Notes: generated from the sequence alone by a model not told the origin. A stretch of 48,267 nucleotides of DNA from an uncultured Eubacteriales bacterium (GCA_905205065.1 CAJLCI010000019.1:1-48267), one strand, 5' to 3'; counted from the stretch's first letter, positions 7,268-16,210 are shown. Translations and numbers: made by a program.

Positions 7268-8395
7268 ATGGAAATTAGCATAAAGAATACGCTGAAGAAA
7301 TTACGGCATAGCAAGGAAGTAACGCAGGAACAACTGGCAATTCATCTTGGCGTCACATCTCAATCTGTCGGTAAATGGGAGCGTGGCGAAGGATTTCCCG
7401 ATATTACCATGCTTCCGTCAATAGCGCTGTATTTCGGTGTAACAGTGGATGAACTTTTGGGGATTGATAAGCTGCGAATTACCGAAAAAATTGAGCAATA
7501 TAAGAAAAAAAGTTACGAACTGCGCCATAACGGAAAGGTACATGATAATTTTGAGCTTTGGAAAAAAGCATATCGTGAATTTCCGGAAGAACATCGTGTA
7601 CAGGAAGAGTATATGAATGCCTTATACTCTGTCTGTTCTTCTGAACCGGTCGAGATAGTTGACGGTGTTATGCAATCATGGGCCGTTAACCTAAAGGAAA
7701 AAGGAGCTGAAATCTTGTCTGTCGGAGATCATCTGCTCGAAACTTGCACAGATCGTGACATCGTTAATTCTGCAGTACAAATAATGTGCTATACAGCGTA
7801 CCACATGGGACTTAGCGCGCTTGCCAAAGAGTACGCCGAAAAGTTAGGATCGGTTTACACCTCCAAAGAAGAGGTACTTGCAGTTATTCTAAGCGGAAGG
7901 GAAGGAATCGAGCAAGCGCAAAATAATCTACTCCATAATTTAGAGCGATTGACAATGTCGGTCAGCAGTATCCGTGTCAAGATGGCACCCAGTGCGCAGG
8001 AACAGGAAAAATTTGATAAATTGATTATTGAGCTTTGGAAACTTGTGCTTGGAGAAAAGGATTTGGGATTTTATCATTGCCGTGTTGCAGATGCGTATTT
8101 GCAACTCTCTGTCAGCTTTGCTGTACAGCAGAAGTATGATGATTGCCTGCGTGCTCTTGAAAATATGGTCAGGCATTCCGTTGCATCCGATACTCAAAAG
8201 AACGGCGTTTATACACAACCGTGGCTGAAGGGTAAATCCCACATTACTTATACGTCTAAAAACTATTCGTCTAATGAAAGCTATTTGCACCTGGATCATT
8301 TAAACAATCCTGTGTATGATCCCATACGGCAACATCCTCGCTTTAAATCGGCTGTTCGGCAATTGAAATCGACAGCTAAAGAGATTGAGGGTTAA
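7268..8395 (+). CDS. XRE-family transcriptional regulator with helical-repeat sensor domain
   Basis: This is a 375-residue cytoplasmic regulator. Residues 6-65 form a Cro/CI-type helix-turn-helix (LKKLRHSKEVTQEQLAIHLGV, recognition helix around SQSVGKWERGEGFPD). The remaining 300 residues are helix-rich with TPR-like spacing (NFELWKKAYREFPEEHRVQEEY and similar), a common ligand- or partner-sensing part in Clostridia. It has its own promoter and a GGGGG site nine bases upstream. The gene just before it, whose product is unknown, is a recurring partner of such regulators, so the regulator may control it or itself. No terminator is evident in the 200 bases after the stop. Confidence 0.88.
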   Translation: MEISIKNTLKKLRHSKEVTQEQLAIHLGVTSQSVGKWERGEGFPDITMLPSIALYFGVTVDELLGIDKLRITEKIEQYKKKSYELRHNGKVHDNFELWKKAYREFPEEHRVQEEYMNALYSVCSSEPVEIVDGVMQSWAVNLKEKGAEILSVGDHLLETCTDRDIVNSAVQIMCYTAYHMGLSALAKEYAEKLGSVYTSKEEVLAVILSGREGIEQAQNNLLHNLERLTMSVSSIRVKMAPSAQEQEKFDKLIIELWKLVLGEKDLGFYHCRVADAYLQLSVSFAVQQKYDDCLRALENMVRHSVASDTQKNGVYTQPWLKGKSHITYTSKNYSSNESYLHLDHLNNPVYDPIRQHPRFKSAVRQLKSTAKEIEG

Positions 8396-8609
8396 TAAGT
8401 ACTGAAATGGTGATTTTTATAATTTTATCAGATAAATCTATTTAAGAAATGCTTAAAGATACTTCACTTAAGCTTTTGTCTATATTATTATAAGAACAAT
8501 TTAAGCCCGCAATAGTATACATAAGTCCTGTAGGTACATTTAGCATTGTTGGAGATTCCTCACAAAGAATGATCACAATGAAAAACAAGATAATTTATAA
8601 AGTTGTTAA

Positions 8610-8798
8610 AGGCAATACATATACTTTACTTTATTGCCGCATCAATTTGCCCTTGTAATTACAATGGAATGTGAGAATGTTCCGATAATTTACCCCTTTT
8701 TGTTGAAGAAAGAAGTTCCATGGACAGAAGAGGGATGTTTATATAAAATTCAGCTTGAGTTGATTCCGAACTTGAAGGAGAGAATATGTTTAACTGTA
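8610..8798 (+). pseudogene. Possible coding remnant in an otherwise empty interval
   Basis: The interval 8396-8990 has no convincing gene. One open stretch (8610-8798, ATG at 8664) reads as plausible protein in its second half (VPIIYPFLLKKEVPWTEEG, then LYKIQLELIPNLKE), ends at a TAA and has no ribosome binding site. It may be the 3' end of a decayed gene. I do not recognise the family. Confidence 0.25.
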
Positions 8799-8990
8799 TA
8801 ACACAAATTGATGTGTAATTGAATTAAAATTTGCTAATAGAGCCGGACTTTTCATTTTTGCACAATTGGATAATAAAAGTTTTAATTTCATGAAACGGGA
8901 AGTATCAGGGACGGGCAGGCGCAATCGATTCGAGAGTGTTTATAGAGACAATGAGGCTGTAAAAAATTGAATAATATGATTTTATAAATA

Positions 8991-9019
8991 TTGACTTTTT
9001 TCACTATATATGCTATTAT
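8991..9019 (+). promoter_or_regulatory. Sigma-A promoter
   Basis: TTGACT (8991-8996), 17 bases, then TATTAT (9014-9019). The TTG at 8991 is this -35 box, so it cannot be the start codon of the ORF that follows. Confidence 0.8.
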
Positions 9020-9104
9020 ACAACTATGGATAGGGGATGGCACCCATTACAAAAAACAGAATTTAATTCATATATTAAAATTAACACAGAAGGGGGAGAC
9101 ACCC

Positions 9105-9671
9105 ATCAAAAAAAACGTAGTAGTTGTTGATGAGCAAGGAAATGAATATGAGGCGACCTACCCGAAACGGGCAAAAGGTCTTGTAAAAAACGGCAGGGCA
9201 CGCTTCGTAAATGAAAATACAATATGCCTTGCGTGTTCGCCGAAAGATATTTTGGAGGACGAAATTATGGAAAACACAGAGGCTATTAACATTACTTACA
9301 GCATTGAGTATATTCTTTCTCAAATTGCTAAAATTCAGGAAGAGACTGATTACATAAACGGTGTAATTGAAAAATTTTCTCTTACGGGGAATGACGACTG
9401 TTCCGATTCCTGCAGCTTTGGAAGTATTCCGGGACAGGCAAGGGCAGAGGCTTTGGGTGATATTGTAAGATGTCGCGAGACAACAAACCAACAAATGCTT
9501 AAGCTCTATGAGAAGATGTATGATGATCTAAAACCGCAGAATGCTAATGATAAAATGAATATTATGCGTAAATTGCTTAATAGCGTTGCATGCACAGAGG
9601 GATCTGCTTCAGAAAAGTCGTCAATGCTGGAAAGTGTCAGATTAATTTGTCAAGAAAACTTTACTGAATGA
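9105..9671 (+). CDS. Small conserved Clostridia protein, apparent ATC start
   Basis: The frame encodes 188 residues. The N-terminal 45 (KKNVVVVDEQGNEYEATY, PKRAKGLVKNGRARFV, then TICLACSP) are a compact basic domain that I associate with hypothetical proteins common in Ruminococcus-like genomes, where they start with MKK. The rest is helical (YILSQIAKIQEETDYINGVIEKF). Transcription begins near 9026, and there is no in-frame ATG, GTG or TTG between there and residue 45. The only well-placed start is ATC at 9105, six bases after GGGGGAG (9092-9098). A short Cys-rich stretch (CSDSCSF) lies in the linker. A nucleic-acid-binding role for the basic N-terminus is only a guess. A terminator follows 26 bases after the stop. 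Confidence 0.7.
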   Translation: MKKNVVVVDEQGNEYEATYPKRAKGLVKNGRARFVNENTICLACSPKDILEDEIMENTEAINITYSIEYILSQIAKIQEETDYINGVIEKFSLTGNDDCSDSCSFGSIPGQARAEALGDIVRCRETTNQQMLKLYEKMYDDLKPQNANDKMNIMRKLLNSVACTEGSASEKSSMLESVRLICQENFTE

Positions 9672-9697
9672 ACGATATTATTTTTGATCGATGGCAC

Positions 9698-9735
9698 AAA
9701 AGAGACTGTTTTATCAATAACAGTCTCTTTTTACT
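9698..9735 (+). terminator. Intrinsic terminator
   Basis: Stem AAAAGAGACTGTT/AACAGTCTCTTTT with a six-to-seven base loop and a T-rich tail, shortly after the stop at 9671. Confidence 0.85.
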
Positions 9736-9877
9736 TTTCAAATATTTATTACTTTTTAACATTTAAAAAGTAATAGTGAAAATATTATTACGGTACTTGG
9801 TAACGATATTAAAATATTCCATAATTTAATCTGAACTAATGGAAAACCCAAAAATTATTTTTTATATAAAAAATATC

Positions 9878-9906
9878 TTGACAATTGCTTCTAATAGTGT
9901 TATTAT
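9878..9906 (+). promoter_or_regulatory. Sigma-A promoter for cysK
   Basis: TTGACA (9878-9883), 17 bases, then TATTAT (9901-9906), with an alternative TATAAT three bases on. It leaves a 5' leader of about 150 bases before the ATG. I see no T-box or SAM riboswitch in that leader. Confidence 0.75.
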
Positions 9907-10064
9907 AATACACATAAAGCATATAGATTAGATAGGTTATAAATAAATATCGAATTAGTACGAAAAATTATTTTAAAGCTTTTTGTAATTTTTGATCTTT
10001 AATTATAAATCTGTCGATGAGCTTCTATAATATTATTATCGCAATTATGAAAGGAATGCTTGCC

Positions 10065-10994
10065 ATGAAAACATTTGACAGGATAACAGACCTGATAGGA
10101 AATACGCCTCTTATGAAATTGACGAATTACATTTTACTAAATGGGATTGATGCTGAGATTTACGGAAAACTTGAGTATTTTAATCCTGCCGGAAGCGTTA
10201 AAGACAGAATTGCCAGAGCAATGATAGACGACGCTGAAAAAAAGGGTACATTAAAACCCGGAGCTGTTATAATTGAACCTACGAGCGGAAATACAGGGAT
10301 CGGGCTTGCGGCCGTGGCCGCTTCAAGAGGATATAAGATTATTCTTACAATGCCGGAGACTATGAGTGTTGAGCGACGAAACCTTTTAAAGGCGTATGGC
10401 GCAGAGCTTGTTCTTACCGAAGGTGCAAAGGGAATGAAAGGAGCTATCGAAAAAGCACAGGAGCTTGCCGCTTCAACACCGAATAGCTTTATTCCGAGTC
10501 AGTTTAGCAATATATCAAATCCTACTGCGCACAGGAATACTACAGGACCTGAAATATGGGAAGATACCGACGGAAAAGTAGATATATTTGTTGCGGGTGT
10601 TGGTACGGGAGGAACCATAAGCGGTGTCGGAGAGTATCTAAAAGCGCAAAATCCGAATATTAAGGTCGTTGCTGTGGAACCTGCGGGTTCTCCTGTGTTA
10701 TCAAAAGGAATTTCTGGTCCGCATAAAATTCAGGGAATTGGCGCAGGCTTTGTTCCGGATACGCTCAATACAAAGATTTATGACGAAATAATAGCGGTAG
10801 AAAATGAAGACGCGTTTGAAACAGGGCGCACATTAGCACGCAAAGAAGGCCTGCTTGTCGGAATTTCATCCGGCGCTGCCGTTTTTGCAGCTTCAATTCT
10901 TGCGAAAAGGCCTGAAAACAAAGGGAAAATCATAGTTGCTCTTCTTCCTGATACAGGAGAAAGGTATCTGTCTACTCCGATGTTTTCTGAATAA
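10065..10994 (+). CDS. cysK: Cysteine synthase (O-acetylserine sulfhydrylase)
   Basis: This PLP enzyme makes L-cysteine from O-acetylserine and sulfide in the cytoplasm. At 310 residues it has the normal length. The PLP lysine is Lys46 in NPAGSVKDRIA. The substrate-binding loop is PTSGNTGIGLA (72-82), the phosphate-binding glycine loop is GVGTGGTISGVG, and the C-terminal PDTGERYLST is also diagnostic. The ATG at 10065 is chosen because AAGGA lies nine bases upstream; an upstream in-frame ATG would add an unsupported extension. It stands alone behind its own promoter and is convergent with an Rrf2 regulator, a typical regulator type for cysteine and Fe-S genes. Confidence 0.96.
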   Translation: MKTFDRITDLIGNTPLMKLTNYILLNGIDAEIYGKLEYFNPAGSVKDRIARAMIDDAEKKGTLKPGAVIIEPTSGNTGIGLAAVAASRGYKIILTMPETMSVERRNLLKAYGAELVLTEGAKGMKGAIEKAQELAASTPNSFIPSQFSNISNPTAHRNTTGPEIWEDTDGKVDIFVAGVGTGGTISGVGEYLKAQNPNIKVVAVEPAGSPVLSKGISGPHKIQGIGAGFVPDTLNTKIYDEIIAVENEDAFETGRTLARKEGLLVGISSGAAVFAASILAKRPENKGKIIVALLPDTGERYLSTPMFSE

Positions 10995-11022
10995 AATATA
11001 TACTTATTCCAAACTAAAAAAT

Positions 11023-11067
11023 GAAGATGTCTCACTGCTTGCAAAATTGTGAGGCATCTTCTTTTAT
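11023..11067. terminator. Bidirectional terminator between cysK and the Rrf2 gene
   Basis: Stem GAAGATGTCTCAC/GTGAGGCATCTTC (one G-U pair) with A-rich sequence on the left and T-rich on the right, placed between two convergent genes. Confidence 0.8.
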
Positions 11068-11080
11068 TATATAACGTATA

Positions 11081-11518
11081 TTATATAACGTAATCGTTTG
11101 TATTTCTTTCAAATTGGCTGTCCAGAATATCCTGAAGAGTTATTCCGTCGAGATAGTTGTTAATTACTTTATAAAGTCCTTGCCATATTGGCAAAGTTTC
11201 ACATTCTCTGCTACGTTCACATTCGACGGGCGTATGATCGAGGCATGCCACCGGTGCAAGACTTCCTTCTGTCAGTCTAAGAATTTCTCCGACTGTATAT
11301 TTTTCTGGTGATTTTGCAAGACGGTACCCACCCTGGAATCCCCGGTTAGTCCTGAGAAAATCGGATTTATTGAAAACAGGAACAATCTGTTCCAAATACT
11401 TCTTTGATATTTTTTGACGTTCTGCAATATCTTTAAGTGCAATGAAACCATCTCCCTGATGTTCTGCCAAATCGATCAGCATCCTTAAAGCGTAGCGTCC
11501 TTTTGTTGAAATCTTCAT
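11081..11518 (-). CDS. Rrf2-family regulator with three conserved-position cysteines
   Basis: This 145-residue winged-helix regulator starts at MKISTKGRYALRMLIDLA, eight bases after GGAGG; a further in-frame ATG upstream is less well placed. The recognition region is KDIAERQKISKKYLEQIV, followed by the wing LRTNRGFQGGYRL. Cys92, Cys100 and Cys106 (spacing seven and five) sit where IscR/NsrR-type members bind an Fe-S cluster. CymR-type cysteine-metabolism repressors usually lack them. Known members repress Fe-S assembly or sulfur-assimilation genes. Because it faces cysK tail to tail, control of cysK is plausible, but I could not identify a matching operator. Confidence 0.92.
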   Translation of the reverse strand: MKISTKGRYALRMLIDLAEHQGDGFIALKDIAERQKISKKYLEQIVPVFNKSDFLRTNRGFQGGYRLAKSPEKYTVGEILRLTEGSLAPVACLDHTPVECERSRECETLPIWQGLYKVINNYLDGITLQDILDSQFERNTNDYVI

Positions 11519-11545
11519 AGGTAATACCTCCAACTCAATATGATT

Positions 11546-11574
11546 ATAATAACATATATTTTGCAGGCTTTCAA
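11546..11574 (-). promoter_or_regulatory. Sigma-A promoter for the Rrf2 gene
   Basis: On the minus strand: TTGAAA, 17 bases, TATTAT (continuing into TATAAT), 28 bases before the start codon. Confidence 0.65.
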
Positions 11575-11654
11575 GAGTAAGAATGAAATTTACTTTTAAT
11601 GGAGACGGCTTGGCTGAGCATTGCAGTAAATCTAATGTTTATTGAATTAAGCTT

Positions 11655-12644
11655 TTATTTGGGAATTTTCAGTATTTGTCCTGAGAAGATCAAATTAGGA
11701 TTCTCTAATCCGTTATATTCTGCAATTTTTTGATACGTCGTGCCGAATTTGGAAGCTATTCCCGATAATGTATCTCCGTTTACAACAGTGTATTCTGTAT
11801 AGTCCTGTCCATTAGGAATTGATGCCGATGGTCGTTCTTCAGACTGAACCGAGCCGGAAATATTTTTCATAATTGATACTGTGTCCTTACTATTAACTTT
11901 TCCGTCTCCGTTAAGGTCAAATTCGGAGTCTGTTTTTCCGGCTGCAATCGCTTTCATTTCGGCAATAATATCCTTAGAGTTGACAGCTCCGTCACCATTC
12001 ACATCGTATTTTAAGTCGGTATGTCCATTCAGGCCTTTTGACTTTATCATAGCAGGATAATCAACAAGCATATAGTTCTGATCGACTGTTTTTCCGGCAA
12101 CCTGATTTGAGCGTATCAGGTTTGTTTCTCCGCCGTACTGCCACATACCGAAACTGTCCGGATAAGGATAGCTGCATGATGTGCTCCAGCATGCAACCCA
12201 ATGAGCATATCTCTGCAATTCGGAATCGTTCAAGCGGCTGCTGAACATTGAAAGTGACGAATATACTCCGGCGAAATAGCTATAGCTTTCCATTCGTCTG
12301 CAGAACGCATGAACGAGAGATGTTGCTATGTCTGCACCAAGACCTAATACAGAGCTGTCTTCAATATCAAAATAGATCGGAAGCTCAAACTTCTTATCTT
12401 TTAATATATTATTACAAAGTTCTGCCTCAGCTTCTGCCTGAGCTATATTTTGCGCGTAGGTATACCAATAGGCTCCGACATTCATTCCTGAATTTTTTGC
12501 TTTAGTATAATTTGTTTCAAACATAGGATCCGCCACGGTTCCGCTTCCTGCGCGGATAATTGCAAAGTCGAAGCCTTCATCGCGCACTTTTGTAAAATTT
12601 AAATCTCCCTGCCATTTTGAAATATCTATTCCAGCTATTTTCAT
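11655..12644 (-). CDS. GH25 lysozyme with dockerin-like and LysM domains
   Basis: This 329-residue protein cleaves the glycan backbone of peptidoglycan. The GH25 domain (2-195) has GIDISKWQG at the N-terminus and the acidic pair in YFDIED (Asp93, Glu95). Residues 213-263 hold two dockerin-type Ca-binding repeats (DVNGDGAVNSKD and DLNGDGKVNSKD). Residues 284-329 form a LysM peptidoglycan-binding domain ending in GQILKIPK. There is no signal peptide, so export would need a holin, and a holin-like gene lies just upstream on the same strand. The start is uncertain by four codons (12656 or 12644). A dockerin on an endolysin-like enzyme is unusual; the repeats could simply be a Ca-binding spacer. 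Confidence 0.93.
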   Translation of the reverse strand: MKIAGIDISKWQGDLNFTKVRDEGFDFAIIRAGSGTVADPMFETNYTKAKNSGMNVGAYWYTYAQNIAQAEAEAELCNNILKDKKFELPIYFDIEDSSVLGLGADIATSLVHAFCRRMESYSYFAGVYSSLSMFSSRLNDSELQRYAHWVACWSTSCSYPYPDSFGMWQYGGETNLIRSNQVAGKTVDQNYMLVDYPAMIKSKGLNGHTDLKYDVNGDGAVNSKDIIAEMKAIAAGKTDSEFDLNGDGKVNSKDTVSIMKNISGSVQSEERPSASIPNGQDYTEYTVVNGDTLSGIASKFGTTYQKIAEYNGLENPNLIFSGQILKIPK

Positions 12645-12741
12645 TTTTATTACCATTCCTTCCTTATGTTTTATAATTTTATCCGTTTTTAGCTTAAATT
12701 AATGATACTGCTCTTCGCGGTAAATATAAAACTTTGTTTTT

Positions 12742-13044
12742 TTATTTTCTTCCTGCTGACGGCTCGGTTGGAAGCTCCATTGTTTCATTGTAAAGAGCGG
12801 TTGCAACATCGTTTCCGCCCAATGCATGATAGGCGCTGTATGCTTTAGTCAGTGCTTCTTTTGCATATACTGGTGCGAATTTTTTCTCCTTATACTTGTC
12901 GTATGATCTTATGATCTCAGAGCGCAGAAGACACTGAAGCCCATTTTTAATTGCCTTTATTCGCAAAAGCATAGTTCCGGTGAAAGTTACTGCAGCTCCA
13001 AGAAGAAACGGAACAAGCCATTTTATAAAAAGTTCAAATAACAT
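12742..13044 (-). CDS. Holin-like phage protein
   Basis: This is a 100-residue protein with one N-terminal membrane segment (WLVPFLLGAAVTFTGTMLL) and a soluble basic/helical C-terminus (IKAIKNGLQCLLRSEIIRSYDKY, YAKEALTKAYSAYHALGG). The C-terminal pattern is the one seen in holin-type proteins next to lysins in Clostridia prophages. AGGAAG lies close to the ATG. Its start codon overlaps the stop of the 43-residue gene before it, and the lysozyme follows 97 bases later, giving a three-gene lysis-type cassette. No other phage genes flank it, so it may be a remnant or a domesticated unit. Confidence 0.75.
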   Translation of the reverse strand: MLFELFIKWLVPFLLGAAVTFTGTMLLRIKAIKNGLQCLLRSEIIRSYDKYKEKKFAPVYAKEALTKAYSAYHALGGNDVATALYNETMELPTEPSAGRK

Positions 13045-13165
13045 TTCTTCCTTTACCTCTTTCCGTAAGCTGCAAAAAAAGCAAGTTTGCCGTACTGCTG
13101 ACTGCATCAGTATTGCATAATGCTGTTTTTTTTAATATCGGTGTAATTATGATTTTTGATTTCAT
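13034..13165 (-). CDS. 43-residue peptide coupled to the holin gene
   Basis: A near-perfect AAAGGAGG lies nine bases before this ATG, and the stop overlaps the holin start, so the small frame is very probably translated. The product (beginning MKSKIIITPILKKTALC) is basic with a weakly hydrophobic core and no clear membrane helix. I do not recognise it. It may be a leader that couples translation to the holin, or a phage peptide such as a lysis regulator. Confidence 0.6.
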   Translation of the reverse strand: MKSKIIITPILKKTALCNTDAVSSTANLLFLQLTERGKGRNVI

Positions 13166-13400
13166 TTCTGATAACCTCCTTTATTTTATACGACCGGTGT
13201 GTTGCGTTAGTATCGTAATAACCGCCGGTGATTTTTACGTACTAAATAATAACACATTGATAATAGATATTAAACTGTCCTGATTAAATTCAATTCAATA
13301 ATGAGCATGGCTCCGTCATAAGGCGTCTTGGTGACGAAATAAACCTTCACTGGAAAAGATAAGTGGAAATTGCCTATAGATACAAAAGCCATTACACGCA

Positions 13401-13553
13401 ACATCTTACATGCAACATTTTACGTGCGGCATCTTACGCGCAAAATTTTACACGCGAACATCTGTATACGTGTACATCTATACACGCAAACGTCTATACA
13501 CACGAACGTCTATACATGAGAACGTCTATACATGAGAACATCTATACAGGCAA
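13401..13553. repeat. Degenerate tandem repeat, 15- then 16-base units
   Basis: Six consecutive 16-base units fill 13458-13553, with consensus ACRTCTATACAYGMRA. They are preceded (13401-13457) by about four shorter, related units of 13-15 bases (ACATCTTACATGC type). The units at 13506 and 13522 are identical. The rest of 13166-13789 is AT-rich and shows no gene. Confidence 0.8.
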
Positions 13554-13789
13554 ACCGTTTTACTGACGTAGACTTCAAAACTTTTAGTTATATATGATTA
13601 TATCAGGAAAATTTCGTATTTTTTATTTACAGTCATATCAAAATTTTGAGGCATATACTATAATTAAAAAAGGATAATCCCTTTATAATATATGCTCATT
13701 ATTATAAAGAGTGTTTTGGAATGGAAATAGTATATTTAAAATTGTCATTTTATAAAAAATTTAAAAATGAATTTTTATAGAAATGATAC

Positions 13790-13818
13790 TTGACTTTTTT
13801 ATTAATAAATGTTATATT
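13790..13818 (+). promoter_or_regulatory. Sigma-A promoter for the lipoprotein gene
   Basis: TTGACT (13790-13795), 17 bases, TATATT (13813-13818), 51 bases before the lipoprotein ATG. Confidence 0.7.
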
Positions 13819-13869
13819 ATGTAATAACAGAATAGAATTATGCCGAAATATGGCAGATTGGAGATTTTG

Positions 13870-15532
13870 ATGAAAAAAAGATTATTTGCCATTTTGATAT
13901 CATTGATTATATGTTTGACCTTTACACTGACTGCTTGCGATAAGATTAGTGTACAATCGGTTGATAAGGATCCGACCAACCAGGTTATAGTGTCGTCCGC
14001 AGATACGGTAAAAAGCGCAGCAAAGACGCTTTCTCCTTTTTATGCACTTTCACAGGCATCGAAAAAAGGAAGGTTTACTGTTAATATCAATGATTCGGAA
14101 GCCGGTGATTTATTTTCAGGTGATTTATATATTGATAGACAGAATATTACAACTGCCTCTTATTTAAAGCTTGGTTTGGGTGAAACTGGTACGATTGATC
14201 TTACTTTGTATGAAGACCGAGAGGGTATAGTTATAGGCTCGGAGTCGCTGCTTGACGGAAATTACGGTATTAATTATCAGACGCTGAGAAGTGATTTGGA
14301 ATCCTCCGGTATATGGGATATGTTTGGCATAGACAGTAGTGAATTTATGGACACGTGGGGTGAATTTGCAGACGCTCTTTCCGAATTGTATAAGGATACT
14401 GATGCCGCGATAAAGGGAACTAAAGACTTTGGGCGATAATGTAGCAAATAAGGTTAAGAATATTCTTAACGAGACGCTGCCTGAAGTTAAAAAGGACAAA
14501 GTTGACATTGCGGGAGAGTCTGTAAGTGCAATTACGGTTACTTATAATATTACCGAGAAAACTATAGGCGATATTATTACGGCGGTTTGTAATTGCTACA
14601 AGGAATTTCTTTCAACCGACGGTTTTGGAAAATACGTAAGAGCCTACATGTCTGCCGCTCTTTCTATATCCGGCACAGACTATACAGTCGAAAATGCTAT
14701 TGACGAGATGCGCGGGGAAATTGTAGAATCATTGGAGGACGTCACATTCAACGGTACGGTTTGCTTTGCTTTGAATCCTAAAACTGCGGATATTATGAAT
14801 ATAAATCTTAGTGGTACCGAGACAGACGAATTCGATACTAAAACTGAATATAAGGCAAATATTATGCTTGGAAAATCTCCCGACAAGTCTGAGGAATATG
14901 TTATTGATCTTTCCGATACGTGTGACGGCGAGACTAATACATACATGGTAAAAATAAAACGCTCCGATACCGAAAACGGGGAATTTTCACGTATAATCAC
15001 AGTAAATACAAATAACGGTGATGCCGAGAATATTGCCTTTGAGTGTGGTTTTGTGCTTGAACGGAGCGACAACACTTTTAAGCTGTATGTATTAGAGGAC
15101 GGATCCAAAACTGAAATCAGCGGAACCATGACATATTCCGAAACTGAAATTGATATGACTTTTGACGGCTTAAAAAAGGACGGAGAGGTTTCCGAGATGC
15201 CGAAGATAAAGCTTGAAGTTCGTGCGGGAGAGGATGTTCCCGCAAAGCCGGAGTCGGTAAATATCCTGACACTTGATACGGAGGAACTGCAAACGTTTAT
15301 TTCAAACGTGTACACGAATATTGCTCCTTATTTTTTCCCGATTGGTTATTCGGATGAAAATTTGTATGATTACGATTATGACTATGATTTGTCTGATCTT
15401 TACTCTCCGGAAAATGAAGAGTATCAGGCTATTATTGACTATTCTGAGACATATGACTACGATGGAGACGGTGACTGCGGAGATGAAGATGATTATACTG
15501 CATGGGAGTTTTTAAATTCTTATTTTGTCTGA
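13870..15532 (+). pseudogene. Secreted lipoprotein interrupted by a +1 frameshift
   Basis: The first frame (13870-14439) starts MKKRLFAILISLI and has a lipobox ending LTAC, so the product is an exported lipoprotein. It ends early at a TAA (14437). The second frame continues from about 14429 to 15532. Reading GAC and then skipping one T at 14428-14430 joins the two as GTKD-LGDNVANKV with no loss, so one inserted T explains the break. The joined protein would be about 550 residues, with a beta-rich middle (TLYEDREG, NGTVCFALNP, SGTMTYSETEI) and a Tyr/Asp-rich acidic tail (YDYDYDYDLSD, YDYDGDGDCGDEDD). The function is unknown. A sequencing error or programmed shift cannot be excluded. Confidence 0.75.
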
Positions 15533-15543
15533 GCCGAACTATA

Positions 15544-15590
15544 TACAAATGCCCTGAAGGAGATCTGCCTTCAGGGCATTTTTGTATAAC
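15544..15590 (+). terminator. Intrinsic terminator
   Basis: Perfect 10-bp stem GCCCTGAAGG/CCTTCAGGGC around AGATCTG, with flanking complementarity and a T run. The following stretch (15591-16210) contains no gene I can support. Confidence 0.85.
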
Positions 15591-16210
15591 GAAAGCCACG
15601 GGATAGCCTCTCGGTTCGAAAGCGGTTATGCACCGAAATATCGCGGTAAGGTCTTTTTAGAAAAAAGCGGCTAAATAAAAGAGAGATATTGAGGCAATTA
15701 TGTCAATTGAAGGGAGAGATATAAAATAAGGCGAGATATGGTTCGATCATATAGAATTATATAGATATGTTGGTTAGCATCCCGCTCAAAATGAGCGTTT
15801 TGGGTTTTATGAAATATTTGACTGGGAAAAGTGCATAGATGATATTTCAAAAACGGGGAAATATGAAATATGCATACTGAAATCTCGAATTTTGATGTAA
15901 GGGAAATTACGTTAACACCGTGGAGAAAAATAGAAAAGCTATACAAAATTACAAATCAGATCAATAAAAGAGAGATAAAGAAAGCGGTTAATTTATTTTA
16001 TTTGATCCACGAAACCCGCTTACGGGGAAGTATAAGTTACATGACTGGCAGGGCAATAAAAATGCGGGTGAAATTTATTTGATTTTGATGCTTCTCATTA
16101 AAGTTTTGTATTTTTTATGTGAATTTATTTACACATAAAATATAATTTAGATTTTTGTAGTAAAATTCTATCAATTTCTCTATTATTCGACCGTAAAACA
16201 CTTTTTGAGA

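Noticed and set aside
8991..9104. Start of the 9105-9671 gene at TTG 8991
   Set aside because: This TTG is the -35 box of a clear promoter, so it lies upstream of the transcript.
13401..13553. CRISPR array
   Set aside because: Units of 13-16 bases are contiguous with no unique spacers, and no cas genes are present.
13363..13566. 67-codon frame across the tandem repeat
   Set aside because: It is open only because of the repeat, has no ribosome binding site, and the repeat period is not a multiple of three.
14680..15315. Long minus-strand frame (Ser-rich)
   Set aside because: It is an antisense shadow of the lipoprotein's second half; codon pattern and signals favour the plus strand.
15600..15650. 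tRNA-like GGTTCGAAA loop
   Set aside because: The flanking bases do not form a T arm, and no acceptor stem or anticodon arm can be drawn.
15870..16082. 70-codon frame
   Set aside because: No ribosome binding site, composition like the surrounding noncoding DNA, and no recognisable family.
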